From: Bacteroidales bacterium
Lineage (GTDB): Bacteria; Bacteroidota; Bacteroidia; Bacteroidales; ML635J-15
Direction: 5' to 3'
Length of the DNA stretch: 64,000 bases
Assembly (NCBI GenBank): GCA_017620015.1
Contig: JAFZRE010000039.1
Coordinates: 1 to 64,000, forward strand
Part shown: positions 18,829 to 26,328 of the stretch, piece after piece
How positions within the stretch are numbered: the stretch's first letter is position 1
How the letters are laid out: each line of letters opens with the position of its first letter
Notes under the pieces: generated by a model
What the model was told of the DNA's origin: nothing
The model's database searches: none
The model's input: only the letters and a program-made list of their open reading frames with translations
Translations under genes and position numbers: made by a program

Positions 18829-19266
18829 ATGAACCCAGTTATTGCAGTCGATTTTGACGGAACAATAGTCACCCACCGCTATCCAGAGATAGGCACCGTG
18901 ATAGACGGAGCATTCGAGACGCTGAAAGACCTGAAGCGCAACGGCTTTACACTAATCCTGTGGACTGTCCGCGATGGGGAACTGCTCGACGAAGCCGTGG
19001 AGTTCTGCAAGCAGCACGGAGTTTCATTCTACGCCGTGAACAACGAGCATCCCGACGAGGTTTTCAATCCCAAGTACATGAGCCGCAAGATTGTAGCCGA
19101 CATCTACATCGACGACCGCAATGTGGGAGGTTTCATCGGCTGGGACAAAATACGCGAACTGCTCATACCGCAGACACTCAACAAGTCGGAAGAACCCGAA
19201 GAAGATGAATACAAGGACTTTCATCCCGAAGAAGAGCCTAAACGCAAGTGGTGGCAGAGAAAATAA
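18829..19266 (+). CDS. HAD-like hydrolase (BT0820-type)
   Basis: 145 residues. Motif I is AVDFDGTIVTHRYP with the nucleophile and acid aspartates; motif II is the Thr in LILWTVRDGELLDEAVEFC; motif IV is VADIYIDDRNVGG. No cap domain. The size and motifs match the small Bacteroides HAD family typified by B. thetaiotaomicron BT0820. The substrate is unknown. A charged tail (EEPEEDEYKDFHPEEEPKRKWWQRK) is appended. Single gene. Confidence 0.8.
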   Translation: MNPVIAVDFDGTIVTHRYPEIGTVIDGAFETLKDLKRNGFTLILWTVRDGELLDEAVEFCKQHGVSFYAVNNEHPDEVFNPKYMSRKIVADIYIDDRNVGGFIGWDKIRELLIPQTLNKSEEPEEDEYKDFHPEEEPKRKWWQRK

Positions 19267-19303
19267 CGCACCGCACAAAGTAGAAAGTTTTTTTACTTTA
19301 TGC

Positions 19304-19333
19304 TTTGATATTTGACTTATATATATAAATTTG
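19304..19333 (+). promoter_or_regulatory. Bacteroidetes-type promoter
   Basis: -33 TTTG (19304-19307), 18-base spacer, -7 TAAATTTG (19326-19333), 34 bases before the start of the small lipoprotein gene. Confidence 0.65.
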
Positions 19334-19367
19334 CAACAAATTAATTGACATCAAATATCACAATATT

Positions 19368-19709
19368 ATGAAAATGAAAATATCGTTAATCTCTTTGGTT
19401 GCAATTGCCTTTGTTATAACATTTGTTTCGTGCGAAAATGCTAATAATCGTCAAATACCCAAACCCATACGAAAATTAATCTCGGAGCAAAAGGACAACT
19501 GCCTTACATCTGTTCAGAAATACCATTACCAAGGCAAAGATGTGTATTTGTTCGAGTCGTCATCGTGCGCAGATTATCCTGCTGTAGTTTATGACGAAAA
19601 TGGGGATGTTATCTGTATGCCATCTGGCGGATTGTCGGGTTCAGACGACGAAAAATGCCCCTGCTTCTACGACGAGGCTATAGACAAGGAAGATGTATGG
19701 AAAAAGTAG
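19368..19709 (+). CDS. Small DUF6970-like lipoprotein
   Basis: 113 residues. Lipoprotein signal with lipobox VSC (Cys about residue 22). The mature part has PKPIRKLISEQKDNCLTSVQKYHYQGKDVYLFESSSCADYP and a Gly-rich MPSGGLSGSDDEKCPCFYDEA end, a pattern of small Bacteroidetes lipoproteins with conserved cysteines. No enzymatic motif. It has its own promoter. Confidence 0.7.
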   Translation: MKMKISLISLVAIAFVITFVSCENANNRQIPKPIRKLISEQKDNCLTSVQKYHYQGKDVYLFESSSCADYPAVVYDENGDVICMPSGGLSGSDDEKCPCFYDEAIDKEDVWKK

Positions 19710-19861
19710 CAATAAGAATTACCAGCGCCAAATAACAAACAGGCTCGTCATTTACTTGCTACGCTGCGTGAGCAAAAGGTACGGAAGCTAGTCGTAACTC
19801 GCGATACAGAATGGGGAGCGTTGTGAAGACTGCTATCCGTAATCTTATATAGTATTATTCA

Positions 19862-19940
19862 AGGAGATTATTCGCCTTTGGCTCATGAGAAAGTTCCGCA
19901 TAAACGAACTTACAAGGCTCGTACCTGCGCCTGTTCGTTC
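19862..19940. repeat. 79-base dispersed repeat, copy A
   Basis: Matches the reverse complement of 50828-50906 at 75 of 79 positions by direct reading. Both copies begin AGGAGATTATTCGCC, contain an ATG opening MRKFRI(N/S)ELTRLVP(A/T)PVRS, and have an end stem (A/G)CGAAC..GTTCGT. No gene covers either copy. The surrounding 19710-19960 holds nothing else recognisable. Confidence 0.8.
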
Positions 19941-19960
19941 AGTCTTGATGACGATTCATT

Positions 19961-20749
19961 CTACTGCTGAACATCAAATCTTAGTCCATTCCACTTTACA
20001 ACAATTTCCTTCTTGCCTTCGGGACGATTATTTATAACTGCTGTAATGTCTTTGCCAACGCGCGGAAGACTGTAGGTTACAACTGGATATTCGTTCCACC
20101 AATTGTTGTATTGCTCTTCGGTTATAGGCTTGCGCTCATTAGTTTCATAATTGGTTAGGAAATATTCGCCCTTGTCAACAATTACGCCAAGGTTTTCCAT
20201 GCCAGTCTTTACCTCTATGCCCATAACATATTGTGTTACATACGTTATCTTGTGCGTAGCGTTGTTGTATATGCCGAAAACTAAACCGCTGAACTCCGTT
20301 TCAATGGCTCTGTCACCTTGGAACAGTTGCACCGACTCAGCAAAAATCTTGTGATTGCCGTCGGAACTATTCCAATAGCACATCTCCACGAGCGTTCTGC
20401 TGCCTTCGGTATCGTATTCATCTGGAGGATAAACCTTTTCAAAACTTGCAAAACCATTTTTAGAGTCAAGCGTAACCTTTTCGGTCTTGTCTAACGGCTC
20501 GTTCTTGAGGTATCTATGCCATAAGTCCGACAAGTATCCATTCAGTTCGTCCTCCGATTCTTCACCAAAATAGGCATTGATAAAATCGTTTATTATAGGC
20601 TTCTGCCCTTGATATTTAACGGTTTCTGAGTATGCGTATTCATCATTTTCCTCCGGATAAGGATTTGTCTGTGCAAAAGCGCAAAAAGCTGCCATAGTGA
20701 ACACGGCAAAACAAAGTATATGTCTCATAGTCTTCATATTAAAATTCAT
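19961..20749 (-). CDS. Secreted protein of unknown function
   Basis: 262 residues (starts at 20749 or at the internal MKTMRHIL, 20737). Signal peptide MKTMRHILCFAVFTMAAFCAFAQ. The mature part is acidic and mixed alpha/beta: a helical IINDFINAYFGEESEDELNGYLSDLWHRYLKNEPL, then strands such as NHKIFAESVQLFQGDRAIETEFSGLVFGIYNN. I do not recognise the family. Probably periplasmic. It is 11 bases upstream of the esterase gene in the same direction. Confidence 0.65.
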   Translation of the reverse strand: MNFNMKTMRHILCFAVFTMAAFCAFAQTNPYPEENDEYAYSETVKYQGQKPIINDFINAYFGEESEDELNGYLSDLWHRYLKNEPLDKTEKVTLDSKNGFASFEKVYPPDEYDTEGSRTLVEMCYWNSSDGNHKIFAESVQLFQGDRAIETEFSGLVFGIYNNATHKITYVTQYVMGIEVKTGMENLGVIVDKGEYFLTNYETNERKPITEEQYNNWWNEYPVVTYSLPRVGKDITAVINNRPEGKKEIVVKWNGLRFDVQQ

Positions 20750-20760
20750 ATTATCAATGT

Positions 20761-21342
20761 TTAACTTTCCAAAATATCCCTTATAATCGGAACAAGATAC
20801 TCGAACTTTACAAAGCGGTGTGTAACCTTGTCGAACTCGTGGATTGTAAAGCCTTTGAACTGTTCCTTCAGCGAATCGTAGCTACCGAGAAGCTCATCGT
20901 CCTTGGCAAGGGCAAAAGTAATTTTTTCGCTATCGAAATGCATATCGTTGAAAGGACCGGTTATGAACCCTTGATATGCATCAAAAGCTTCCTGCGAAAG
21001 ATAATGCTTGGTTTCGGTAGCGTAGTTAATCAATTCAACGCCAACAAATTGCCTAAGCGATTCGTTTGGACGCGATGCTGGATTTATGGCAAGAGCCTTC
21101 AGTCCGCATAATGCCGACATATACATAGTCATCATACCGCCGAGGCTTGTTCCCACAATCATTCTAATGTCTTGAGTATCAATTTCATGCTTAAGTTGTG
21201 CAATAAGAGCATCGGGCGACTGCGTATAGTAGTCGAGAGTTGGCGAAACTATTTGGTAATCGGGGAAATACTCGATTAGCTTCATTGCTTTCCAGGCGTT
21301 TCCCGCCGAATTGAACCCGTGTATGTATAGTATCGACTGCAT
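20761..21342 (-). CDS. YqiA-family alpha/beta-hydrolase (esterase)
   Basis: 193 residues from MQSILYIHGFNS. Oxyanion HG motif YIHGFNSAG, nucleophile elbow GTSLGGMM, acid ALAKDDELLG, and final His in VTHRFVKFE, the pattern of the UPF0227/YqiA esterases. Cytoplasmic. The start at 21342 lies 1 base downstream of the ion channel stop, so the genes are tightly linked. Confidence 0.82.
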   Translation of the reverse strand: MQSILYIHGFNSAGNAWKAMKLIEYFPDYQIVSPTLDYYTQSPDALIAQLKHEIDTQDIRMIVGTSLGGMMTMYMSALCGLKALAINPASRPNESLRQFVGVELINYATETKHYLSQEAFDAYQGFITGPFNDMHFDSEKITFALAKDDELLGSYDSLKEQFKGFTIHEFDKVTHRFVKFEYLVPIIRDILES

Positions 21343-21343
21343 A

Positions 21344-22315
21344 TTATTCTGGTTCTTCATATACTTCTGTTTCAATAGCTTCCTCGCGGCCATCGGTACG
21401 GATTATCTTTTCTTCGGGATGTTCCTGCCGCCAGTCGTCGCCAAATTCGTGACCGCAATGCTTGCAGAACTTGGCTTCGTTGTCGTACTCGTACTCGTGG
21501 CACTGCGGGCAAATCCGGAATTTCTCGCGCTGCTTCTTGTAGCTCTTTGCCATCGAAGCCGAAACGATACCTGTTGGCACTGCTATTATCGTGTAACCCA
21601 GCAACATAACGAATGCCGATAAAGCCCGTCCTAGTCCTGTTGTGGGTGTAATGTCGCCGTAGCCGACAGTGGTCATTGTCACTATCGCCCAGTATATGCT
21701 GGTGAATATGTTGCTGAAAGCCGTATTTTTCCCACCTTCAATTATATACATTACGGTTCCCATCGAGATTACAAGAATCAGAACGAATAGGAAAAATACG
21801 ATAATTTTCTTGCTGCTGTCCTTTAATGCCAGCATCAGGAACCGGCCTTCGTCGAGGAAATTGAAAAGCTTGAAGACGCGGAAAACACGAATCAACCTGA
21901 AAGCTCTTATTGCAAGCATATAGCGCGCTCCACCGAAAATGAAGCTGATATATACAGGCAGAGTTGACACCAAATCTACAATTCCATAGAAGCTGAAAAT
22001 GTATTTCAACGGTTTGGGCGAACAATAAACACGGGCAAGATACTCGAAAGTGAAGAATGCGGTAAAAACATATTCAAGAACAATGAATAATATTTTCCAT
22101 GCCCGTGGTATTCCTGCGCTTTCAATCATCAGTACCACAATGCTGGCGACAATCATAATCATCAGCACTATGTCGAACATTTTGCCAGCCTTTGTTTCGG
22201 AGCCAAAGATTATCTCGTAAAGTTTATCCTTCAACTGCTGGTTGTGCCAGAACTTCACAAGGAAGTTTTCCTTCCAGCGTGTCCAGAACCGTTTTTTAGG
22301 TTGCTTTTCCTCCAT
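21344..22315 (-). CDS. Voltage-gated-type potassium channel with a zinc-ribbon tail
   Basis: 323 residues. Six membrane segments with an arginine-bearing S4 (RAFRLIRVFRVFKLF) and the K+ selectivity filter TVGYGD in the pore loop (IYWAIVTMTTVGYGDITPTT). The cytoplasmic C-terminus contains CPQCHEYEYDNEAKFCKHCGHEF, two CxxC pairs making a zinc ribbon, then an acidic end. It should pass K+ across the inner membrane; the zinc ribbon may control gating or assembly, which is inference. It starts 4 bases after rpiB. Confidence 0.9.
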   Translation of the reverse strand: MEEKQPKKRFWTRWKENFLVKFWHNQQLKDKLYEIIFGSETKAGKMFDIVLMIMIVASIVVLMIESAGIPRAWKILFIVLEYVFTAFFTFEYLARVYCSPKPLKYIFSFYGIVDLVSTLPVYISFIFGGARYMLAIRAFRLIRVFRVFKLFNFLDEGRFLMLALKDSSKKIIVFFLFVLILVISMGTVMYIIEGGKNTAFSNIFTSIYWAIVTMTTVGYGDITPTTGLGRALSAFVMLLGYTIIAVPTGIVSASMAKSYKKQREKFRICPQCHEYEYDNEAKFCKHCGHEFGDDWRQEHPEEKIIRTDGREEAIETEVYEEPE

Positions 22316-22319
22316 TGGA

Positions 22320-22751
22320 CTACTTAAGTGGAATTTTCTTTATTCGGCGTTCATGTCTGCCGCCTTCGAACTGTGTTTTAAGGAAAGTTTCGGCAATTTC
22401 TACTGCCAGTTCCTTCGAAATGAAACGGGCAGGCATTCCGCAAATGTTGGCATCGTTGTGCTGACGTGCCAGAGCGGCAATTTCGACATCCCAGCACAAT
22501 GCACAGCGTACACCCTGATGCTTGTTGGCAGTCATGCTGATGCCGTTGCCGGTTCCGCAGATTGCAAAACCGATGCATTCTCCAGCTTCAACAGCAGTTG
22601 CAAGCGGATGGGCGAAGTCGGGATAGTCGCAACTTTCAGCAGAGTAGGTACCGAAATCCTTTACTTCGTAGCCTTTCTGCTTCATATATTCCATAAGGAA
22701 AGTCTTCAATTCAAATCCTGCATGATCGCAGGCAAAACCTATACACTTCAT
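22320..22751 (-). CDS. rpiB: Ribose 5-phosphate isomerase B
   Basis: 143 residues, normal for RpiB. Interconverts ribose 5-phosphate and ribulose 5-phosphate. ACDHAGFELK at the N-terminus, catalytic Cys in FAICGTGNGISMTANK, and HNDANICGMPARFIS near the end. First gene of the minus-strand group rpiB, K+ channel, esterase, secreted protein. Confidence 0.95.
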   Translation of the reverse strand: MKCIGFACDHAGFELKTFLMEYMKQKGYEVKDFGTYSAESCDYPDFAHPLATAVEAGECIGFAICGTGNGISMTANKHQGVRCALCWDVEIAALARQHNDANICGMPARFISKELAVEIAETFLKTQFEGGRHERRIKKIPLK

Positions 22752-22769
22752 TCGTCAAATTTTAGATTG

Positions 22770-22777
22770 CAAATATA
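22770..22777 (-). promoter_or_regulatory. -7 box for rpiB
   Basis: Minus-strand TATATTTG (TAnnTTTG), 18 bases before the rpiB start; it sits between the gene and the terminator of the FN3-like gene. Confidence 0.5.
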
Positions 22778-22780
22778 GTC

Positions 22781-22822
22781 AAAAAAAACGGTCGGAGAAA
22801 ATCCGACCGCTAATATTTTTTT
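22781..22822. terminator. Intrinsic terminator after the FN3-like lipoprotein gene
   Basis: Stem CGGTCGG / CCGACCG (22789-22795 with 22803-22809), A8 on one side and a T-rich run on the other. On the minus strand it follows the lipoprotein gene; the U-tract is formed by the A8. Confidence 0.75.
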
Positions 22823-22830
22823 ACAAATAC

Positions 22831-23823
22831 CTATTGGGCTGCGGTTGTGAAACTCTTTATTTCACCGAAATTAGTTCCAGAATTAACACCGTTATTATAT
22901 TTGCCGTAAGCCTTGTAATAATATGTAGTGTTAGGTGTCAGATTGCTAAGTCTTGTGTAGTATATGCCTTTTCCACCTCCGCATTCCATCTTGGTGCTAT
23001 TTGACAAATCTGGGTTGATTCCATAGTAGAATCCTTTTTCTGGAACTTCGCCAGGATAACTTGATGAAATTGTTCCCATAACCTTTGCAGATGTTGCATC
23101 AACATCCGATGACCCGTCTGTAGTAACAGAAGGACCATGGTCTTCGCCTACGTGGAAAATGACAGTTTCTCCGTATAATTTTCCTATTGCAGTATCTGCC
23201 ATTTGTGCAAATGCTCTGTAATAATAGGTGCTGTTGTCTTCAAGCTGTATTCCCTTTGAGAATGGAGAATCGTTTGAACTTGCAAATACAGAAGTTGCAT
23301 CTATGTAATTGGCATTCGGGCAATATTCAAATCCGACCTTGTCTATTACTAATCTTGATGGGTTTACATACGAACCATTCAAGGTTATGTTTTCCGGCGA
23401 AACAACTGTCGGCTGTTCAGTTGTAACAACCAAGTCGATATTGAACGTTGTAAATTCCATTAGTTCACCAACGTCCAAATCTTCATCATTCTTTGCATAA
23501 GCCTTATAATAGTATTTTGTATTTGGTAGCAAGCCTGTTATGATGGCTTCAAATTCACCTTTTTTGCCTGGACCACATTCCACAACTATGGCATTCCTGT
23601 TGTTCAAGTTTTTAGAGGTGCTGTAATAGAATCCTCTTTCGTTAACTTCTCCGCTGCCACCTGTGGAAACGACTTCACCTTTTAATTTCACCGAAGTGTA
23701 TGTGAGGTCTGCAAAAGCGGCAGTCCTAACAGCAACAACTTTCATGAGGTTGTCGCAACCAGAAATTAAAAACATCGACACCAATGCAATTAGTGTACAT
23801 ACTGAAAATATAGTCTTCTTCAT
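22831..23823 (-). CDS. Lipoprotein with three FN3-like repeats
   Basis: 330 residues. Lipobox SGC (Cys about residue 23). Three beta-sandwich repeats of about 95 residues follow, each with T-A-T-S-V-K-L-x-G-x-V, then (E)KGFYYS/GFEYC, then L-P-N-T-x-YYYKAYAKN, a recurrent cell-surface lipoprotein type in Bacteroidales. Probably displayed on the outer membrane, binding partner unknown. It has its own near-consensus promoter and a terminator. Confidence 0.78.
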   Translation of the reverse strand: MKKTIFSVCTLIALVSMFLISGCDNLMKVVAVRTAAFADLTYTSVKLKGEVVSTGGSGEVNERGFYYSTSKNLNNRNAIVVECGPGKKGEFEAIITGLLPNTKYYYKAYAKNDEDLDVGELMEFTTFNIDLVVTTEQPTVVSPENITLNGSYVNPSRLVIDKVGFEYCPNANYIDATSVFASSNDSPFSKGIQLEDNSTYYYRAFAQMADTAIGKLYGETVIFHVGEDHGPSVTTDGSSDVDATSAKVMGTISSSYPGEVPEKGFYYGINPDLSNSTKMECGGGKGIYYTRLSNLTPNTTYYYKAYGKYNNGVNSGTNFGEIKSFTTAAQ

Positions 23824-23850
23824 AAAACCAATATTAAAAATTCAATTACA

Positions 23851-23881
23851 CAAAGGTAATATATTATTGTATGCGAGCAAA
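23851..23881 (-). promoter_or_regulatory. Consensus promoter for the FN3-like lipoprotein
   Basis: Minus strand: -33 TTTG (23881-23878), exactly 19 bases, -7 TACCTTTG (23858-23851), then 27 bases to the start. Confidence 0.75.
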
Positions 23882-23912
23882 ATAACTTTGAAAATTTTTA
23901 GTGCGAGCCTAT

Positions 23913-24296
23913 TCAATTCACTTCGGAACGATTGCGTTTTATCTCGATCCCGACTCTGCCTATTTTTCCGCCCATAGGTGGATTTAGTTTTGCAATCCTG
24001 ATTCTTGCTTCGTGCAGTTGGGGGAAACGAGTGAATAGAGCATCGAGTATGTTGGAGGCTAGGTTTTCGACAAGATTCGACTTGGTGTGTCTCATTATGT
24101 CGCTGATGATGGCATAAACTACCTGATAGTTTAGTGCATCGTCAAGATTGTCGGATTTTTCGGCCTTGCTTGTATCGGTGTACAAGTATATGCTTACCAT
24201 AAATCGGTTGCCGGCAAACTTTTCTTCATCGTAATGTCCATGGAACGCAAAAAATTCCATGTCCTCGATGAAAATTTCTCCGAGTTGTTCTTTCAT
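23913..24296 (-). CDS. folB: Dihydroneopterin aldolase
   Basis: 127 residues, normal size. Folate pathway enzyme converting dihydroneopterin to 6-hydroxymethyl-dihydropterin. MEFFAFHGHYDEEKFAGNRFMVSIYLYTD at the N-terminus, the conserved region VYAIISDIMRHTKSNLVENLASNILD, and the C-terminal LNPPMGGKIGRVGIEIKR. Its start codon directly abuts the stop codon of the PCMD gene, so the two are probably co-transcribed. Confidence 0.92.
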   Translation of the reverse strand: MKEQLGEIFIEDMEFFAFHGHYDEEKFAGNRFMVSIYLYTDTSKAEKSDNLDDALNYQVVYAIISDIMRHTKSNLVENLASNILDALFTRFPQLHEARIRIAKLNPPMGGKIGRVGIEIKRNRSEVN

Positions 24297-25250
24297 CTAG
24301 TATTCGAGCTTAATGTTGTCCACCCACAGCGTGTTGCCTATGGTTCCCGAGAATGCTTCCTGGCACGATGCGCTAATCAACATGATGGCGTGTGTCACAG
24401 GTGTATTTTCGTCGCCCCAGCCGACTTCCTGTATTTCTACATTCTTGCCCTTGCTGTTTATTGTGTAGAAATTGTCCTTCAGAGGGCCGAGGTTCATATA
24501 TGGCTTGTAGTTGGGCGATTTGGTTGCGTCGCCATAGATTACGGGGATGCGGAATCCGTTGACCCAATCCTTTGTAGGAGTGGTGATGTGATATATGGCT
24601 GTGCCTACGCGTTTCGCATAAACATTTCCTTTCTCGTCTTCCCAGCGGTTTTGCAGTATGAAAAGTATCTGCTGCTCGTCGTTTCCGGCTCTGACCGACG
24701 AAGATAATGTTTTGCATGTGGTGATTGTTCCCTTGTTTGGCATTGCCGACTTGTAGTCAAGAATCACAGCCTTGGGCTTGTTGGTGAACGGAACGCCCCA
24801 TCTCATCTTGCTGTACGGGTTGCTGGCTCCGTCGATAGGTTCGTGGGCTTTGCCCCAGTATATTGAACCGGAAACCAAAACCCTTATATTAATAATGCCT
24901 ATAACCTTGCATTCGGCATATTCGGTGGTGAGCTTTGCGCAATATCCGTTGCCACGCTTTTCCGGATAAACGGTGTTGCTGGTCTTCGATATACCAGCAA
25001 CCTTGGCATAGGTATTCGATGTCGCCCATATGGACTTGATGTTCAAGGCTTTGTTTTCCTTGATAGTGTCGCGTGGACCAATTGCATATATACGCTTGAT
25101 ATTGCCTCCGATTATTAACGATTCTTCAATGTCGCGGACAACCCAGTTTTCAAAATTACCATATTGTACGTTTTTGTATGTCTGCGAGTTTGCTGATATG
25201 GCAATTGCCAATACCATTAGAATCATTGCGTATCTGTTGAAATTTTTCAT
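24297..25250 (-). CDS. Secreted PCMD-domain protein
   Basis: 317 residues. Signal peptide (YAMILMVLAIAISANSQ). The mature part has the PCMD pattern: VQYGNFENWV at the start, then NTVYPEKRGNGYCAKLTTEY, SGSIYWGKA, PFTNKPKAVILDYKS, a long middle, and a terminal GNTLWVDNIKLEY strand that looks like a carbohydrate-binding jelly roll. Function not established; a glycan-related role is inferred from the family name (putative carbohydrate metabolism domain). Confidence 0.75.
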   Translation of the reverse strand: MKNFNRYAMILMVLAIAISANSQTYKNVQYGNFENWVVRDIEESLIIGGNIKRIYAIGPRDTIKENKALNIKSIWATSNTYAKVAGISKTSNTVYPEKRGNGYCAKLTTEYAECKVIGIINIRVLVSGSIYWGKAHEPIDGASNPYSKMRWGVPFTNKPKAVILDYKSAMPNKGTITTCKTLSSSVRAGNDEQQILFILQNRWEDEKGNVYAKRVGTAIYHITTPTKDWVNGFRIPVIYGDATKSPNYKPYMNLGPLKDNFYTINSKGKNVEIQEVGWGDENTPVTHAIMLISASCQEAFSGTIGNTLWVDNIKLEY

Positions 25251-25262
25251 ATTTCTGATTAT

Positions 25263-26090
25263 TTATTTTTTTTCGTTTTCTGTTTTACAAATTTTAAGCC
25301 ATATTTTGTGTACTATTCCTTTGGGAATGGCGTTGACAAGAGGTGGCCATAACAAGTTGATGAATCCGGGAGTCTTGCAGCGACGTTTGCGGAACATGGC
25401 TTTAAGAGCCTTGTTGACAAGCAACTCTGGCGGATATACTGCACGAACCTTTACTCCGAATCTCATCAGTCCGTTGTATTTGGGGCTGATGTTGTACAAT
25501 GGAGTATCCACTGCACCTGGGCATACAACTGTTGTATGTACGTTGTATTGTTTGGTTTCCAGATAAAGCGATTTCATGAAGCTTTTCAGATATGCCTTTG
25601 TGGCTGCGTACATTGTCAAGCCGGGAATTGCCATTGTTGACGTTACCGACGATATTGTAAGGATGTATCCGTATCTACGTTTCTTCATTTCGTCGCCAAA
25701 CAACGAGCATAGTCGGGTAGGGGTATATACGTGGAGCATAAGCATTGCGCTTGCTTTTTCGATGGTGGCGCTGTTTAGCTCCTTGAAGAAGAAGATACCA
25801 GCATTGTTGATAAGGATGTCAACTTGTATGTTGTTTTGCTGGCAGAAGTCGAAAAGCTCGTTTGCTGCATCTTGTTTTGCAAGGTCTTGGTACTTTGGGG
25901 TTACCTTGACGTGATATTCGTTCTGGAGACGTTCGGCAACTATTTTGAGTTTTTCTTCCTCGTTGCTTACTATCAATAGGTTGCATCCAGATTTGGCTAG
26001 TTGGTCAGCATACTCAAGTCCCATTCCCGAACTTGCTCCGGTTATCAGTGCCGTGCTGTCCTTACGGATGTACTTATTGAAAGTTTTCAT
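25263..26090 (-). CDS. Short-chain dehydrogenase/reductase (DltE-like)
   Basis: 275 residues from MKTFNKYIRKDS; an in-frame ATG at 26144 is also downstream of the promoter. Cofactor motif TGASSGMG, NNAG (ILINNAGIFFF), catalytic Ser-Tyr-Lys in SSVTSTMAIPGLTMYAATKAYL, then PGAVDTP. A C-terminal hydrophobic patch (INLLWPPLVNAIPKGIVHKIW) suggests membrane association. Substrate unknown. 12 bases upstream of the PCMD gene. Confidence 0.85.
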   Translation of the reverse strand: MKTFNKYIRKDSTALITGASSGMGLEYADQLAKSGCNLLIVSNEEEKLKIVAERLQNEYHVKVTPKYQDLAKQDAANELFDFCQQNNIQVDILINNAGIFFFKELNSATIEKASAMLMLHVYTPTRLCSLFGDEMKKRRYGYILTISSVTSTMAIPGLTMYAATKAYLKSFMKSLYLETKQYNVHTTVVCPGAVDTPLYNISPKYNGLMRFGVKVRAVYPPELLVNKALKAMFRKRRCKTPGFINLLWPPLVNAIPKGIVHKIWLKICKTENEKK

Positions 26091-26190
26091 CGTCAGTTTT
26101 CGCGCTTTTATAAATTTGTGCAGTGCTATAACTTTTATATACAATATGTTATATAAGCCATTGCAATGCTGTTCAACATTAAAAGACGTG

Positions 26191-26198
26191 CAAAGGTA
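26191..26198 (-). promoter_or_regulatory. -7 box for the SDR-PCMD-folB group
   Basis: Minus-strand TACCTTTG (TAnnTTTG). It leaves a leader of about 95 bases to the chosen SDR start, or about 40 to the alternative start at 26144. Confidence 0.5.
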
Positions 26199-26282
26199 AC
26201 ACTTTTATTTTTAATAGAGTTTTCAAAGTTGCTATTTTGAAACCGATGAGGTGTTAATGTGTTGATTATTAATCATAAACAA

Positions 26283-26313
26283 AAACAGCAGAATTTTTTC
26301 TGCTGCTCTTGTT
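26283..26313 (-). terminator. Hairpin after the thioredoxin-PKD protein gene
   Basis: Stem AGCAGAA / TTCTGCT around a short T loop. On the minus strand it is followed by a T-rich stretch (GTTTTTG). Confidence 0.6.
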
Positions 26314-26328
26314 TCATTCAAGTTTATT

